A stretch of 64,000 nt of DNA from Streptomyces pacificus (GTDB lineage Bacteria > Actinomycetota > Actinomycetes > Streptomycetales > Streptomycetaceae), in NCBI RefSeq assembly GCF_011766325.1, contig NZ_BLLG01000008.1, positions 186,001-250,000 on the forward strand, in the 5' to 3' direction. The translations under genes were made by a program, and so were the position numbers. Under the pieces are notes generated by a model. The model was not told where the DNA came from. It made no database searches and worked only from the letters and a program-made list of their open reading frames with translations. Positions 26,077-35,549 of the stretch are shown here, one piece after another. Within the stretch, counting starts at the first letter, position 1, and each line of letters begins with the position of its first letter.

Positions 26077-27012
26077 ATGACCGGCGTTCCCGGCCATCTG
26101 CAGAGCATGGTCTTTCGAAACGCCGATCTGCCGGCGCTGTTCCACAGGGCGGACGAGACGGCCGTGAACCGGCAGCGGGACGCGGTCAAGGGCACCCGGC
26201 TGCAGCTCGTCCTGCTGGTACTGGGGTCGGTGTTCGCGGTGCTGCCCTGGCGCGGGAGGATCGGCGACTCCTTCCAGCTCATGGGCCTGCTCAGCGCGTC
26301 GGCGTACGCCTGGGTCCTGGTGGCGGGCTTGCGCGGGACCCGCCGCCGGGCGAAGTCGCACTGGCAGCTGAACCGCTCCGCAGCGGAGTTCATCCGGTCG
26401 ATGTGCTGGCGGTACGCCGTGCACGGGACGCCCTTCGACTCCGACTCGGCCGATCCCGACGGGCTGTTCACCACCAGGCTGGAGGAGGGGCTCCGGGAAC
26501 TGCGCAAGGTCGGCTGGGCGGACCCCCGCGAGGAGGGCGGCGGGAACGCCCTGACCGGAGAACTGATCACCACGCCGATGCGACTGCTGCGGGAGAAGGT
26601 CTTCAGCGTACGCAAGGAGACGTATGTGAGGGACCGTCTGATCGAGCAGCGCAACTGGTACCACCGGCGTGCGGAGATCTCCCGGCGCGCCACCGCGCTG
26701 TGGACGGTGATGATCAGCCTGCTCACCGCGCTCGCGCTGCTGTTCGGGGTGCTGCGCACGTTCTCCGTCACCGACTCGGCCGAACCGGTGCCGCTGCTGT
26801 CCGCCGCCGCCGCCGCGTGCCTGGCATGGAGTGAGATCCGGCGCCACCAGCCGCTGATCGCGGCACACTCCCTGGTGGAGGAGGACCTGGCCGCGATCCA
26901 TATCGCGATGGAGACCTCGGTGACGGAGGAGCAGTGGCCCTCGGCCGTGTACGAGACCGAGCGGATCGTCTCGCCCCAGCACACCGACTGGCTCGTGCAG
27001 CATCGGAGTTGA
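26077..27012 (+). CDS. SLATT / DUF4231-type membrane protein
   Basis: The product has 311 residues with two pairs of membrane segments: LQLVLLVLGSVFAVLPW (about 43-60) and LMGLLSASAYAWVLVAGL (68-86), then ALWTVMISLLTALALLFGVL (about 209-228) and VPLLSAAAAACLAW (about 241-255). Each pair sits next to a charged helical region with a conserved Y/W pattern (YVRDRLIEQRNWYHRRAEIS). This is the SLATT arrangement, a predicted pore-forming effector class described alongside SMODS and SLOG sensors. AGAGGGGG lies 6 nt before the ATG. It is divergent from fxsA and convergent with a SLOG-like gene, an arrangement suggesting a shared conflict or signalling role. Confidence 0.78.
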   Translation: MTGVPGHLQSMVFRNADLPALFHRADETAVNRQRDAVKGTRLQLVLLVLGSVFAVLPWRGRIGDSFQLMGLLSASAYAWVLVAGLRGTRRRAKSHWQLNRSAAEFIRSMCWRYAVHGTPFDSDSADPDGLFTTRLEEGLRELRKVGWADPREEGGGNALTGELITTPMRLLREKVFSVRKETYVRDRLIEQRNWYHRRAEISRRATALWTVMISLLTALALLFGVLRTFSVTDSAEPVPLLSAAAAACLAWSEIRRHQPLIAAHSLVEEDLAAIHIAMETSVTEEQWPSAVYETERIVSPQHTDWLVQHRS

Positions 27013-27273
27013 CCTCCTCCCGCGTCCCGCACGGCGCTCGCGGCGCCCGGCGGACGGGCCGGAGGGACCGGCGCCCGAAGGCCCGAGCGGCACGCACGGG
27101 CCTGGCGGCCGGGACCCGCCGCGCACCCCGCCGGCCGCGCCGCACACGACCCCGCCGGCCGTGCACCCGCACCGGACGCCCCCGCACGGCACACGCCATC
27201 GCGGTACCGCATGCGTGACACCGCGCCCGGTACCTCCAGGCACCCGGCCGGACGGGTACGCACGGCGCGCCGG

Positions 27274-27753
27274 TCAGGTGCGCTCGACGCCGTCGCACCA
27301 CACCACCGTCACCGGTCTGCCGCGCTCGCGCGCGTAGCGGACGATGTCGCCGGTGCCGCCGAGCCCTCGGGCCGGCCTGCCGTCCCAGACCGCCAGGAGC
27401 CGGTCGCAGTGGTCCGCGACGTAGACGCCGGCCGCGTAGTACGCCTCGTCCGTGGAGTGGGGAAACGCCAGCCGGACCTCCCGGCCGGCCCGGCGCAGCA
27501 GCCGCCGGTAGCGGGCGAGCGCGCAGGGGTCCCCGAAGGACTCTTCGTAGTCCCCGCTCGGGATGACGACGGTGAGTTCGGCGCCGAAGGCGAGCGCCAT
27601 GTCGGCGAAGATCTGATCGGCCCCCTCCGCCAGGCTGGAGAGCGCTTCCAGCGCACCCTGCCCGCCGCCCAGCGCCGACTTCATCCCGGCCAGCACGTGC
27701 GGCATGGCCTCGGGGGGGATGTCCCGGTGCCCGGTCACTCCGATGCGCTTCAT
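27274..27753 (-). CDS. SLOG-family (DprA/Rossmann-like) nucleotide-sensor domain protein
   Basis: The product has 159 residues. It begins MKRIGVTGHRDIPPEA, the signature G-x-T-G-H-R of SLOG proteins, and continues with LSSLAEGADQIFAD and ELTVVIPSGDYEESF. The later AVWDGRPARGLGGTGDIVRYA contains the second conserved loop (DGxxxxGxGGTxxxV), the expected ligand-binding pattern. SLOG domains bind nucleotides or nucleotide-derived ligands, and are proposed sensors for SLATT-type effectors. The ATG at 27753 starts exactly at the signature; the longer frame to 27813 adds unrelated residues. It is convergent with the SLATT gene across 261 nt. Confidence 0.8.
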   Translation of the reverse strand: MKRIGVTGHRDIPPEAMPHVLAGMKSALGGGQGALEALSSLAEGADQIFADMALAFGAELTVVIPSGDYEESFGDPCALARYRRLLRRAGREVRLAFPHSTDEAYYAAGVYVADHCDRLLAVWDGRPARGLGGTGDIVRYARERGRPVTVVWCDGVERT

Positions 27754-27882
27754 CCGCGCCCCCCGATCCGTTGCGACCCGCCGTTCCGCCATCCTCTCAG
27801 CAGTGTGCAACACGTCGAGCCCCCGCCGGTCGCCGACGGGGGCTCCTGGTGTCCGCTGTCGCCCCGGCGTCCCGGGAACGGG

Positions 27883-28788
27883 TCAGTAGACGTTCACTCC
27901 GTAGGCGCTCAGCGCCTCGGTGACGGGCTGGTAGAAGGTCGTACCGCCGAAGAAGCAGTTGCCACTGCCACCGGAGGTGAGACCGATCGCCCGGCTGCCG
28001 GAGTACAGCGCGCCGCCGCTGTCGCCGCGCTCCGCGCACACGTTGGTGCGGATCATGCCGTAGACGATGTCACCGCCGCCGTAGTTGACCGTGGCGTTCA
28101 GGCCGGTGACGGTGCCGCTGTGGGTGCCCGTGGTGGAACCGCTGCGGGTCACCGGCATGCCGACCGTGGCGTCGGCGGCGCTGGTGATGTCGACACTGCC
28201 GACGGTGCCCGGCTTGGAGATGGACGTGTTGGTGTAGCGCACGATGCCGTAGTCGTTGACCGGGAAGCTGGAACCCGTGGTCGGGCCGAGGACGGTGGTA
28301 CCGGTGGAGTTCGCGTACCAGGTGCCCGCGCCCTCCGTGCAGTGGCCCGCCGTCAGGAAGTACGAGGTGCCCGCGCTGTCGCGGACGTTGAACCCGAGCG
28401 AGCAGCGCCAGGCGGAGGTGTAGACGGCGTCGCCACCCGAGATGAGCTTGCTGAACTTGCCGGGGGTGCGCTCGATGCGGAGGGCGCCGGCGTTGGCGCC
28501 GGCCTCCCGCTTGATCTGTGCGATCTCGGCCTGGGAGACCGTGGAGTCGGCGGTCACGACCAGGGTGTTGGTCGCCTTGTCGACGTGCCAGGCGGTGCCT
28601 GCCACATCGGCGGTCAGCACGGCGTCGCTCGCGGCTGAGAGCTGGGACGCGCTGAAGGCGACGGGGGTCTCGGCGGCACCGGCGGCGGGAACGGCCAGCG
28701 CGGCGGCGGCGACGAGACCGGTGGCCACGGCGAGCAGGCGGGTTCGTCTCGCCGTGCCGTGGGTGGGGGTGGTGCGCTTGATCCTCAC
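27883..28788 (-). CDS. Secreted trypsin-like serine protease (streptogrisin family, S1E)
   Basis: The product has 301 residues. Signal peptide: basic [16 protein letters not shown], hydrophobic [20 protein letters not shown], then cleavage near AGA-AET. An alpha-lytic-type propeptide of about 80 residues follows. The mature enzyme has the triad in LTAGHCTE (His), NDYGIVRY (Asp) and [14 protein letters not shown] (Ser), with Cys pairs for disulfides (CSLGF/HC, VCAERG/NCFF). It matches streptogrisin A/B-like extracellular proteases. GTG 28788 is chosen because GGGAGG lies 9 nt upstream, and it precedes the signal-peptide basic region. Confidence 0.92.
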   Translation of the reverse strand: MRIKRTTPTHGTARRTRLLAVATGLVAAAALAVPAAGAAETPVAFSASQLSAASDAVLTADVAGTAWHVDKATNTLVVTADSTVSQAEIAQIKREAGANAGALRIERTPGKFSKLISGGDAVYTSAWRCSLGFNVRDSAGTSYFLTAGHCTEGAGTWYANSTGTTVLGPTTGSSFPVNDYGIVRYTNTSISKPGTVGSVDITSAADATVGMPVTRSGSTTGTHSGTVTGLNATVNYGGGDIVYGMIRTNVCAERGDSGGALYSGSRAIGLTSGGSGNCFFGGTTFYQPVTEALSAYGVNVY

Positions 28789-29429
28789 TTCTCGTTCCTC
28801 CCGAGGGGAATCGGGGGCCCGCCTGTGGGGACGACGGACCCGTGAGGCGCAGTCGAGGGGCGGGGGTGTCCGGATCCCGATCACGTTGTGCCCCTGACAA
28901 GCGCTGTTTCGGGAGTGTCCGGCGGGTCAACTCGCCGCGCAAGGGCACCTTTCGGCCGAGCCGGGCAAGGGATGCCGCCCCGCTCCGGGGCGCGGTGTTC
29001 CCCCGGACCGACACGGTCCGCACCGGGCCGGACCGGACGGCTGCCGCCCGCAGCCCGCTCCCCCAGCGGCCGGTTCGCCCGCCCGGTCGGCCGCGCCGGA
29101 CGACTCGGCCGGCGGCCCCCCGCCGGGAGCGTGCCCCCCGGGCGGCAGCCGTCCGCGGCGCGGATCGCCGTTCCCCGAAGGGAGTCCGGCTTGACCGGAA
29201 TTCGCTTCTCCCACGGTTACGGGGGGGGGAAGGCCGCCGGGGCGCCCCCGGCACCCCACGGCGAGCCGTGACCCCCGCCAGGGCACGGCGGACCCGCCCC
29301 CACGGAGACCCCGCCGGCCTGTCCGACCGCCACCCGCAGGGCCACGTGCGCGGACGCTTCCGCGTCCCGGCCTCACCCGGCCGCCAACGGCCGGCATCGG
29401 CGAAAGCCACCCGGGTTAGGGTCGGGAGC
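28789..29429. other. Intergenic, protease/PPOX divergent region
   Basis: About 640 nt without a supportable gene. Very high GC, with Pro/Arg-rich pseudo-frames. A nine-G run is at 29221-29229. Both flanking genes start outward, so it must hold two promoters; none is clear enough to mark. Confidence 0.4.
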
Positions 29430-30089
29430 ATGACGACGACCCTTGCCGGCAGTGCCTTCGACTCCCTCCGCCTCGACGCCGTGCCCGACCAGGAGGCCCT
29501 GCGCCGGGTCTACGAACTCCCCGGCCCCCGGGCCGTGCGCAAGCAGATGAGCGAACTCAACGACGAGACCGTGCGGTTGGTCGGCTGCTCATCGCTGGTC
29601 CTGATCGCCAGCGTGGACGCCGAGGGCAACTGCGACGTGTCGCCGCGCGGCGGCCCCGCCGGGTTCACCACCGTCCTGGACGCACGGACGGTGGCGATAC
29701 CGGACGCGACCGGCAACAAGCGGCTGGACACCCTGCAGAACGTCGTCGCCACCGGGCGGGCCGGTCTGCTGTTCGTCGTCCCCGGGCGGACCACCACCCT
29801 GCGGGTGAACGGCAAGGCCTGCGTCTCCACCCGCCCGGAGCTGCTGGCACGACTGACCCCCGTGGGCAAGCCGCCGGCCAGTGCGCTGGTGCTGGGGGTC
29901 GAGGAGGTCTACCCGCACTGCCCCAAGTCCCTGCTGCGCGGCGGGGCCTGGAAGCCCGAGCGGTGGCTGCCGGCGGACGCCCAGCCGACCTCGGCCGAGG
30001 TGACACTGGCCCAGTTGCGGATGCCGGGGCTGACGATCGCCGACATCGAGCAGACGGAGGCGGATTCGCTGAAGTACCGGTACGAGTAG
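29430..30089 (+). CDS. FMN-dependent PPOX-family oxidoreductase
   Basis: The product has 219 residues. The segment LVLIASVDAEGNCDVSPRGG is the FMN-binding strand-turn of pyridoxamine-5'-phosphate-oxidase-like split-barrel proteins; IPDATGNKRLDTLQNV and GLLFVVPGRTTTLRVNGKA complete the barrel. It belongs to the subgroup resembling mycobacterial MSMEG_1061-like proteins, which bind FMN or F420 and reduce unknown substrates. The conserved C-terminal YPHCPKSLLRG is present, including the Cys. The ATG at 29430 has GGGAGC directly upstream. The frame is open further upstream but shows no family resemblance there. Confidence 0.85.
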   Translation: MTTTLAGSAFDSLRLDAVPDQEALRRVYELPGPRAVRKQMSELNDETVRLVGCSSLVLIASVDAEGNCDVSPRGGPAGFTTVLDARTVAIPDATGNKRLDTLQNVVATGRAGLLFVVPGRTTTLRVNGKACVSTRPELLARLTPVGKPPASALVLGVEEVYPHCPKSLLRGGAWKPERWLPADAQPTSAEVTLAQLRMPGLTIADIEQTEADSLKYRYE

Positions 30090-30393
30090 GGTGCCGGCCC
30101 GCGGGTGCGCACCACCCGGCCGGACCCCGGCACGGTGCGCTGGTACCGGTCGCGGGTGCGCCGCGCGGGGGCCGTGCCGCAGCCCCGGCGGGCCGGGGTA
30201 CGCCACGGCGCCGGCGTCATGCGCCTCCCGGCCCCGGGAACCCGGGGAACGGGAACCCGGGGAACGAGAACCCGGGGAACGAGAACCCGCCGCGGGGTGG
30301 CCGTGGTTCGTCCTCGTCCGGAGCCCGGATCGCCCGCGCGGCGGGGCGGCATGGGCGAAGCCCGTGCACCCGACGGGGATCGCGGGACGGACC
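30090..30393. other. Convergent intergenic region with 15-nt repeats
   Basis: About 300 nt between the PPOX gene and the DUF5685 gene. It contains the 15-nt repeat array listed separately. No gene seen. Confidence 0.45.
30237..30290. repeat. Tandem repeat, 15-nt unit AACCCGGGGAACGRG
   Basis: Three consecutive copies differing at one position, flanked by partial copies. Because each unit contains CCCGGGG, the array can fold on itself. Non-coding. Confidence 0.75.
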
Positions 30394-31728
30394 TCACACG
30401 CCGTCGCAGGGACAACAGCATATGCCGCAGTCGCAACCGCAGTCGCAGCCGCCGTTGTGGCAGCAGCCCTCGCGCCTCCTGCGCGACCAGGGGCCCTCGT
30501 ACTCCTCGGCGCAGCAGAGGCGGCAGGTGCAGCACAGGCCGGCGAAGACCGCACAACCCGCCCAGAAACGGCGGGGTTCGGGCTTCGGGGGCCCGCCATC
30601 GCAGTGCGGCCGGAGCGGCCCGCCTCCGTCGCCGCCGGGTGCACCGCCGGTCCCGTCCCCGCGGACGCCGCCACCGGACCCGTCACCGCCGGGAGCACCG
30701 GCGCAGCGGTCGCCGGCCCCCTGGGGGGTGCCCCGCCCGTCGGGTCCCGCCGCCCCGTCGTCAGGGCCGCCGTACGAGCCGCCGTGGAGGCCAACGCGAG
30801 GACGGCCGTGGAAGCCGCCGTGCGGAGCCCCTGCCCGCTGCGGCTGCCCACCGCGGGCCCGGTGCGGACAGGGCACGGTGCCGAAGGCCCGGTCGACTGA
30901 CCGCCTGAGCTCGTGCGTGAGCAGCCTGTGCGGCAGCCGGTCGTCGGCGAACTCCGCCTCACGCAGGGCGAGCCGTGTTCCGCGGAGGGCGTCGTCGGCG
31001 AGGCGGCGGGCCTCGGCGAGGCTGGTACCGGTCGCCGTGAGCGGGTTCCAGGCACCCGAAGCGGCGTCCTGCTGCCGGTCCTCCACGGCGTCCAGCAGAT
31101 GGGCCAGCCGGCCGAAGAGCCGACCGGCCTCGGCGAGTGGCGCGGCGTTCCCGGGGCGCCCGGCCAGGACCGCGGTGTGGGCGAAGGCCGCCGCGGTCGC
31201 CGTCTCCGTCGGTTCGGTCACGGCCGTGAGCGGGGTGCCGGGCACCGCCCGCGACTCGATGCCGGCCTGCCGGTCCACGGCGTCCGCCAGCACCGCCGTG
31301 TCGAAGCCCAGTGCCGCGCCGCCACGGGCGCCGGCGCGCTCCCAGCGGTCCGCGATCCGGCGTGCGACCGCGGCCGCCGGCCCCTGCGCCAGCGCCCCGT
31401 CCCGGTCGGCCACATGGTCGCGGACCTTGGCCGAGGCGAGGAGAAGCGACACGGCGGCGGCCAGCCGGGGTCCCGCACCGCGGGCGACGTCCGCGGTGCG
31501 CATGGCACGCAGCGGGCAGGGTCCGGCCGTGCGGCGCTGCGCGGGATCGCGCTCGCGCTGCGCCTCCGTCAGAACCGAGACGACGAGCCCGTCGTAGTTC
31601 GTCGTGATCCTGGCGAACTGCCCGTGGCCGGCGCGAAGTGCCAGGCAGAGTCCGCAGAGATGGGCCGTCCACTCTGCCTTGAGGTCGTCCGTGAGGCTAT
31701 GGGTGCAGGGCCTGACGATTCCGAACAC
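30394..31728 (-). CDS. DUF5685-family protein with cysteine-rich C-terminal tail
   Basis: The product has 444 residues. The N-terminus [12 protein letters not shown]...[13 protein letters not shown], with paired Cys, and the helical body are the DUF5685 family hallmarks; distantly related helical folds include trans-isoprenyl-type enzymes. Residues about 290-385 are Gly/Pro/Asp-rich and disordered. The last 53 residues carry 16 Cys, ending [19 protein letters not shown], resembling metal-binding or lipid-modified membrane-associated tails. As I recall, the S. coelicolor counterpart lies next to the sepF-like gene, as here. Function unknown. GTG/ATG ambiguity at the start is small: the conserved MFG is at the first codon. 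Confidence 0.72.
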   Translation of the reverse strand: MFGIVRPCTHSLTDDLKAEWTAHLCGLCLALRAGHGQFARITTNYDGLVVSVLTEAQRERDPAQRRTAGPCPLRAMRTADVARGAGPRLAAAVSLLLASAKVRDHVADRDGALAQGPAAAVARRIADRWERAGARGGAALGFDTAVLADAVDRQAGIESRAVPGTPLTAVTEPTETATAAAFAHTAVLAGRPGNAAPLAEAGRLFGRLAHLLDAVEDRQQDAASGAWNPLTATGTSLAEARRLADDALRGTRLALREAEFADDRLPHRLLTHELRRSVDRAFGTVPCPHRARGGQPQRAGAPHGGFHGRPRVGLHGGSYGGPDDGAAGPDGRGTPQGAGDRCAGAPGGDGSGGGVRGDGTGGAPGGDGGGPLRPHCDGGPPKPEPRRFWAGCAVFAGLCCTCRLCCAEEYEGPWSRRRREGCCHNGGCDCGCDCGICCCPCDGV

Positions 31729-32016
31729 GACGTTCCCCCCGGGTGTCGTTCAGCTGTGCGGCCGACATCGCCCGGCCGCCGGTTCACCCGGACGCTCCGA
31801 CACTCACCCGTCTGCCGAGACATTCATATTTTGCTTCGATATGAGCCCCGTCAGGGCCCCTACGCTGGACGAACCTTGACGAACCACCACATGTTCTGCA
31901 CCAGTACCGTCACGAATCCCCTGCGCGGCGGCTATCCACTTGGCGCGCGATCCGCATTATGGACGACCATAGGGATATGCGGAACTACAAGTGACCGCGG
32001 TCGAAAGGAGGCGTCC

Positions 32017-32451
32017 ATGGGATCGGTGCGCAAGGCGAGTGCATGGCTCGGTCTCGTCGAGGACAACGACGAGCGCTACTACGACGACGAGTACGCCGAG
32101 GGTACGGGATCCGGCGACCAGTGGGTGACCGACCCGCGCGTCCGGGTGGCCTCCGAGACGGCCGAGGAGCACGGGCGCCGGATCGCGACCGTCTCCCCCG
32201 ACAGCTTCCGGGACGCCCGCGGCATCGGGGAGCACTTCCGCGACGGCGTTCCCGTCATCGTCAACCTGACCTCCATGGAGCCTTCGGACGCCAAGCGCGT
32301 GGTCGACTTCGCCGCCGGGCTGACCTTCGGTCTGCGCGGCTCCATCGAGCGCGTGGCGACCCGGGTCTTCCTGCTGACCCCCGCCGACACGGAGATCGTG
32401 AACGGGGAGTCCGCGGGCCGCCCCGGCGACGGCTTCTTCAACCAGAGCTGA
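32017..32451 (+). CDS. sflA: SepF-like protein SflA (cell division / FtsZ-associated)
   Basis: The product has 144 residues. After a linker rich in Asp/Glu/Tyr ([14 protein letters not shown]) comes the SepF core: [22 protein letters not shown], then [19 protein letters not shown] and [14 protein letters not shown]. The N-terminus [13 protein letters not shown] is the amphipathic membrane-binding helix. S. coelicolor has three SepF-like proteins; the one in this chromosomal position (SCO1749, from memory) is SflA, which, with SflB, limits ectopic FtsZ/DynB assembly in hyphae. AAAGGAGG lies 5 nt before the ATG. Assignment to SflA rather than SepF rests on context. Confidence 0.85.
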   Translation: MGSVRKASAWLGLVEDNDERYYDDEYAEGTGSGDQWVTDPRVRVASETAEEHGRRIATVSPDSFRDARGIGEHFRDGVPVIVNLTSMEPSDAKRVVDFAAGLTFGLRGSIERVATRVFLLTPADTEIVNGESAGRPGDGFFNQS

Positions 32452-32493
32452 GCCGGGCGCCCGCCGGTCGGCCGGAACGGGACGGCCGGCCGC

Positions 32494-33684
32494 CTACCGG
32501 AACGCATCGAGGCCGGTGAGCGCCTTGCCGAGGACGAGCTGGTGCATCTCCACCGTGCCCTCATAGGTGAGCACCGACTCGAGGTTGGTGGCGTGGCGCA
32601 TCACGGGGTACTCGAGCGAGATCCCGTTGGCGCCGAGAATCGTGCGCGCGGTGCGGCAGATCCCGATCGCCTCACGTACGTTGTTCAGCTTCCCGAAACT
32701 GACCTGCTCGGGGCGGAGCGTCCCGGCGTCCATCCGCCGCCCGAGGTGATGGGCGAGCAGGATCCCCTTGTGCAGTTCGAGTGCCATGTCGGCGAGTTTG
32801 GCCTGGGTGAGCTGGAAGCCCCCGATGGGCTTTCCGAACTGCTCCCGCGTCCTCGCGTAGTCGAGCGCCGTCTCGAAGCTGGAACGCGCCGCGCCCATCG
32901 CGCCCCAGACGATGCCGTAGCGGGCGTGCGAGAGGCAGCCCAGCGGGCCCTTCAGTCCCGTCACACCCGGCAGGACGGCGTCCTGCGGCAGCCGCACGTC
33001 GTCCATGACGAGTTCGCTGGTGACGGAGGCCCGCAGGGACCACTTGTGCCGGATCTCGGGGGCCGAGAAGCCGGGTGCGTCGGTGGGGACGGCGAATCCG
33101 CGGATGCCGTCGTCGGTCCGGGCCCAGACGACGGCGACACCGGCGACGGAACCGTTGGTGATCCACATCTTGCGTCCGCTCAGCACCCAGTCGGAGCCGT
33201 CGCGCTTGGCGTAGGTGCGCATCCCGGCGGGATCGGAGCCGTGGTCCGGCTCGGTGAGCCCGAAGCAGCCGATGGTCTCGCCGGACGCCATGGCCGGCAG
33301 CCAGCGCCGCTTCTGCTCCTCGGAGCCGTGTTTCCAGATCGCGTACATGGCGAGCGAGCCCTGGACGGACACGAGGGAGCGGATGCCGGAGTCGGCGGCC
33401 TCCAGCTCGAGGCAGGCGAGTCCGTACTGGACCGCGGTGGCGCCCGCACAGCCGTAGCCGGTCAGCGACATGCCGAGGGCACCGATCGACCCCAGTTCCC
33501 TGGCCAGTTCGCGGACGGGGGGCAGTTCACCGTTCTCGTACCACTCGGCGATATGCGGCAGCACCCGTCCGGCGGCCCAGGAGCGGACGGTGTCGCGCAC
33601 CGCGAGGTCCTCCGGCTCCAGCAGGTCGTCGATGCCGAGAGGGTCGGCGGGGTCGAAGGGCGGCAGCTTCGAGGGTGCGGACAT
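32494..33684 (-). CDS. Acyl-CoA dehydrogenase, glutaryl-CoA dehydrogenase-like
   Basis: The product has 396 residues. FAD/acyl-CoA landmarks: GCFGLTEPDHGSDP (about 139-152), KMWITNGSVA and ARYGIVWGAMGAA. The catalytic base lies in LTYEGTVEMHQLVLGKALTG at the C-terminal end, where the Glu of YEGT is the proton-abstracting residue. This last motif is closest to glutaryl-CoA dehydrogenases, so the substrate may be glutaryl-CoA from lysine or tryptophan breakdown; a generic short-chain role is also possible. The ATG at 33684 has GGAGG 7 nt upstream. It is convergent with sflA, 42 nt apart. Confidence 0.88.
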   Translation of the reverse strand: MSAPSKLPPFDPADPLGIDDLLEPEDLAVRDTVRSWAAGRVLPHIAEWYENGELPPVRELARELGSIGALGMSLTGYGCAGATAVQYGLACLELEAADSGIRSLVSVQGSLAMYAIWKHGSEEQKRRWLPAMASGETIGCFGLTEPDHGSDPAGMRTYAKRDGSDWVLSGRKMWITNGSVAGVAVVWARTDDGIRGFAVPTDAPGFSAPEIRHKWSLRASVTSELVMDDVRLPQDAVLPGVTGLKGPLGCLSHARYGIVWGAMGAARSSFETALDYARTREQFGKPIGGFQLTQAKLADMALELHKGILLAHHLGRRMDAGTLRPEQVSFGKLNNVREAIGICRTARTILGANGISLEYPVMRHATNLESVLTYEGTVEMHQLVLGKALTGLDAFR

Positions 33685-33788
33685 GAGGGTGCCTCCGGCG
33701 GCTCGCACGGGCGCTCTCCAGCCCCGGCGGCTGCCGGGGAACTGGAAACCTAGCAGTGGTAGTTAATGCTCGGCGCCGACGTTACGGC

Positions 33789-35549
33789 TCAGCGGGCCGT
33801 GCGTCCAGTGGGGGCCGGGCGTCCCGCATCCGCCGGCGTACGGCGTGCCGGGACGGCCGGCGCCCGCATCTGGTCCTGCAGCGGGTCGACCGGCCGTGCG
33901 GGTCGGGGGACGGGGCACCTGGACCGGGCGTCCGCCGAAGCCCCCGCGGCGGGGAGTCCGTCGCGGCCGCCGAGCCCGCCGGGTCCTCCCGGGCTGTCGA
34001 GCCCGCCGGGCTCCGCGCACTCCATCGCCCTCGGCAGCCGGAGCGCCGCAAGCGCGCCGAGCAGCAGCAGCCCCGCGCTGACGAAGAGCGTCACATGTAG
34101 TCCGTGGACGAACGCCTGGCGGGCGGCGGTGCGCAGCGCGTCGCCGGCGGGGCCGCCGAGCCGGACCGCCACCTGGTAGGCCTCGCCGAGCGAGTGCGCC
34201 GCCGCGCTGCGCGCCGCGGGCGGGGCACCCACGGCACCGTCGACCCCGGGGGCGTAGGCGGCGTTCATCACGCTGCCGAGCAGCGCGATCCCCATGCCGG
34301 CGCCGAGTTGGTACGAGGTCTCCCCGATCGCCGCGGCGCCGCCCGCGTCCTCGGGCGGCGCCTCGCTGAGCATCGACTCGTACGCGCCGAAGAGGGTGGT
34401 CTGCAGCCCGAAGCCGAGGAGGACGAACCCGGTGGTCAGCAGCAGCGGGCGGTCGTGCTGCCCCATCAGGGTCAGCAGCACCACGGCGGCGGCCGTGAGC
34501 ACGAAGCCCCAGCCGACCATCCGGCGGGGGCCGACGCGGCGGAGGGTGAGGGAGCCGGTGGCTCCGGCCGCCATCGCGGCGAAGGTCAGCGGCAGCAGCC
34601 GCAGACCGGTCTCCAGCGGGCTCAGCCCGAGCACGAGCTGGAGGTACTGGACGGCGATCAGTTCGAGGCCGACCAGCGCGAGCATGGCCAGCACGATGCA
34701 GCCCACCGCCGTGGAGAAGGTCGCCCTGGCGAACATCCGCATGTCGATGAGCGGGTGGCTGCGGCGCTTCTGGCGGTGGACGAAGAGGGCCAGGAGCCCC
34801 GCCCCGGCGAGCAGCGGGCCGGCCGTGCGGAGGTCCGCCAGGGCGTCGCCCGCGCCGAGCCGCTTCACACCGAGGACGATGCCGAGGACTCCGGCCGCGG
34901 CCATCAGCGCCCCGAGGACGTCCCACGGCCCCTCGCGGTCCCCCCGGGACTCGGGGAGCAGCCAGCGGGCCACCGGCAGGATCAGCAGCATCAGCGGAAT
35001 GTTGATCAGGAAGACCGAGCCCCACCAGAAGTGCTGGACGAGGAAGCCGCCCAGCACCGGACCTGCCGCGGCGCCGACCGCGGCGACCGCGGTCCAGATA
35101 CCGATGGCGGTGGCGCGCTCGCGCCGGTCCGGGAACACGGCCCGGAGTATGGAGAGCGTCGCCGGCATGATCATCGCCCCGCCGACGCCGAGCAGGGCGC
35201 GGGCGCCGATGAGCACCCCGGGGGTGGCGGCCAGTGCGGCCACGGCCGAGGCGACGCCGAAGAGCGCGTACCCGAGCAGCAGGACGCGCCGGCGCCCGAC
35301 CCGGTCGCCGAGGGTGCCGAAGAGGATCAGCAGCGAGGCGCAGACCAGGGGGTAGGCGTCGACGATCCACAGCAGCTCGACCCCGGAGGGACGGAGGTCC
35401 TCCGTGACGGCGGGTACGGCGACGTGCAGGACGGTGGCGTCCACCGCGACGAGGAGCAGGCTCACGCAGAGGACCATCAGGAGGACCCAGCGGTTGGCAC
35501 CGCCGCCGGCGGCACGCGGGCGTGCGCCGGCCGTGGTCCTGCCGTACAT
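33789..35549 (-). CDS. MFS drug exporter, DHA2 (EmrB/QacA-like, 14 TM)
   Basis: The product has 586 residues. The first membrane helix carries LLLVAVDATVLHVAVPAV, the usual D-x-T-x-V-x-V-A-L-P motif of DHA2. LFGTLGDRVGRRR is the loop 2-3 MFS signature, and GPVLGGFLVQHFWWGSVFLINIP matches motif C. About 14 hydrophobic segments are visible. The last 85 residues are polar, Pro/Gly-rich and probably cytoplasmic. It exports hydrophobic compounds by proton antiport; the substrate is unknown. No TetR-type regulator is adjacent. ATG 35549 gives a normal 20-residue lead-in. Confidence 0.9.
   Translation of the reverse strand: MYGRTTAGARPRAAGGGANRWVLLMVLCVSLLLVAVDATVLHVAVPAVTEDLRPSGVELLWIVDAYPLVCASLLILFGTLGDRVGRRRVLLLGYALFGVASAVAALAATPGVLIGARALLGVGGAMIMPATLSILRAVFPDRRERATAIGIWTAVAAVGAAAGPVLGGFLVQHFWWGSVFLINIPLMLLILPVARWLLPESRGDREGPWDVLGALMAAAGVLGIVLGVKRLGAGDALADLRTAGPLLAGAGLLALFVHRQKRRSHPLIDMRMFARATFSTAVGCIVLAMLALVGLELIAVQYLQLVLGLSPLETGLRLLPLTFAAMAAGATGSLTLRRVGPRRMVGWGFVLTAAAVVLLTLMGQHDRPLLLTTGFVLLGFGLQTTLFGAYESMLSEAPPEDAGGAAAIGETSYQLGAGMGIALLGSVMNAAYAPGVDGAVGAPPAARSAAAHSLGEAYQVAVRLGGPAGDALRTAARQAFVHGLHVTLFVSAGLLLLGALAALRLPRAMECAEPGGLDSPGGPGGLGGRDGLPAAGASADARSRCPVPRPARPVDPLQDQMRAPAVPARRTPADAGRPAPTGRTAR

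Noticed and set aside
32079..32564. Antisense frame over sflA
   Set aside because: Composition and lack of motifs mark it as a shadow of the SepF-like gene.
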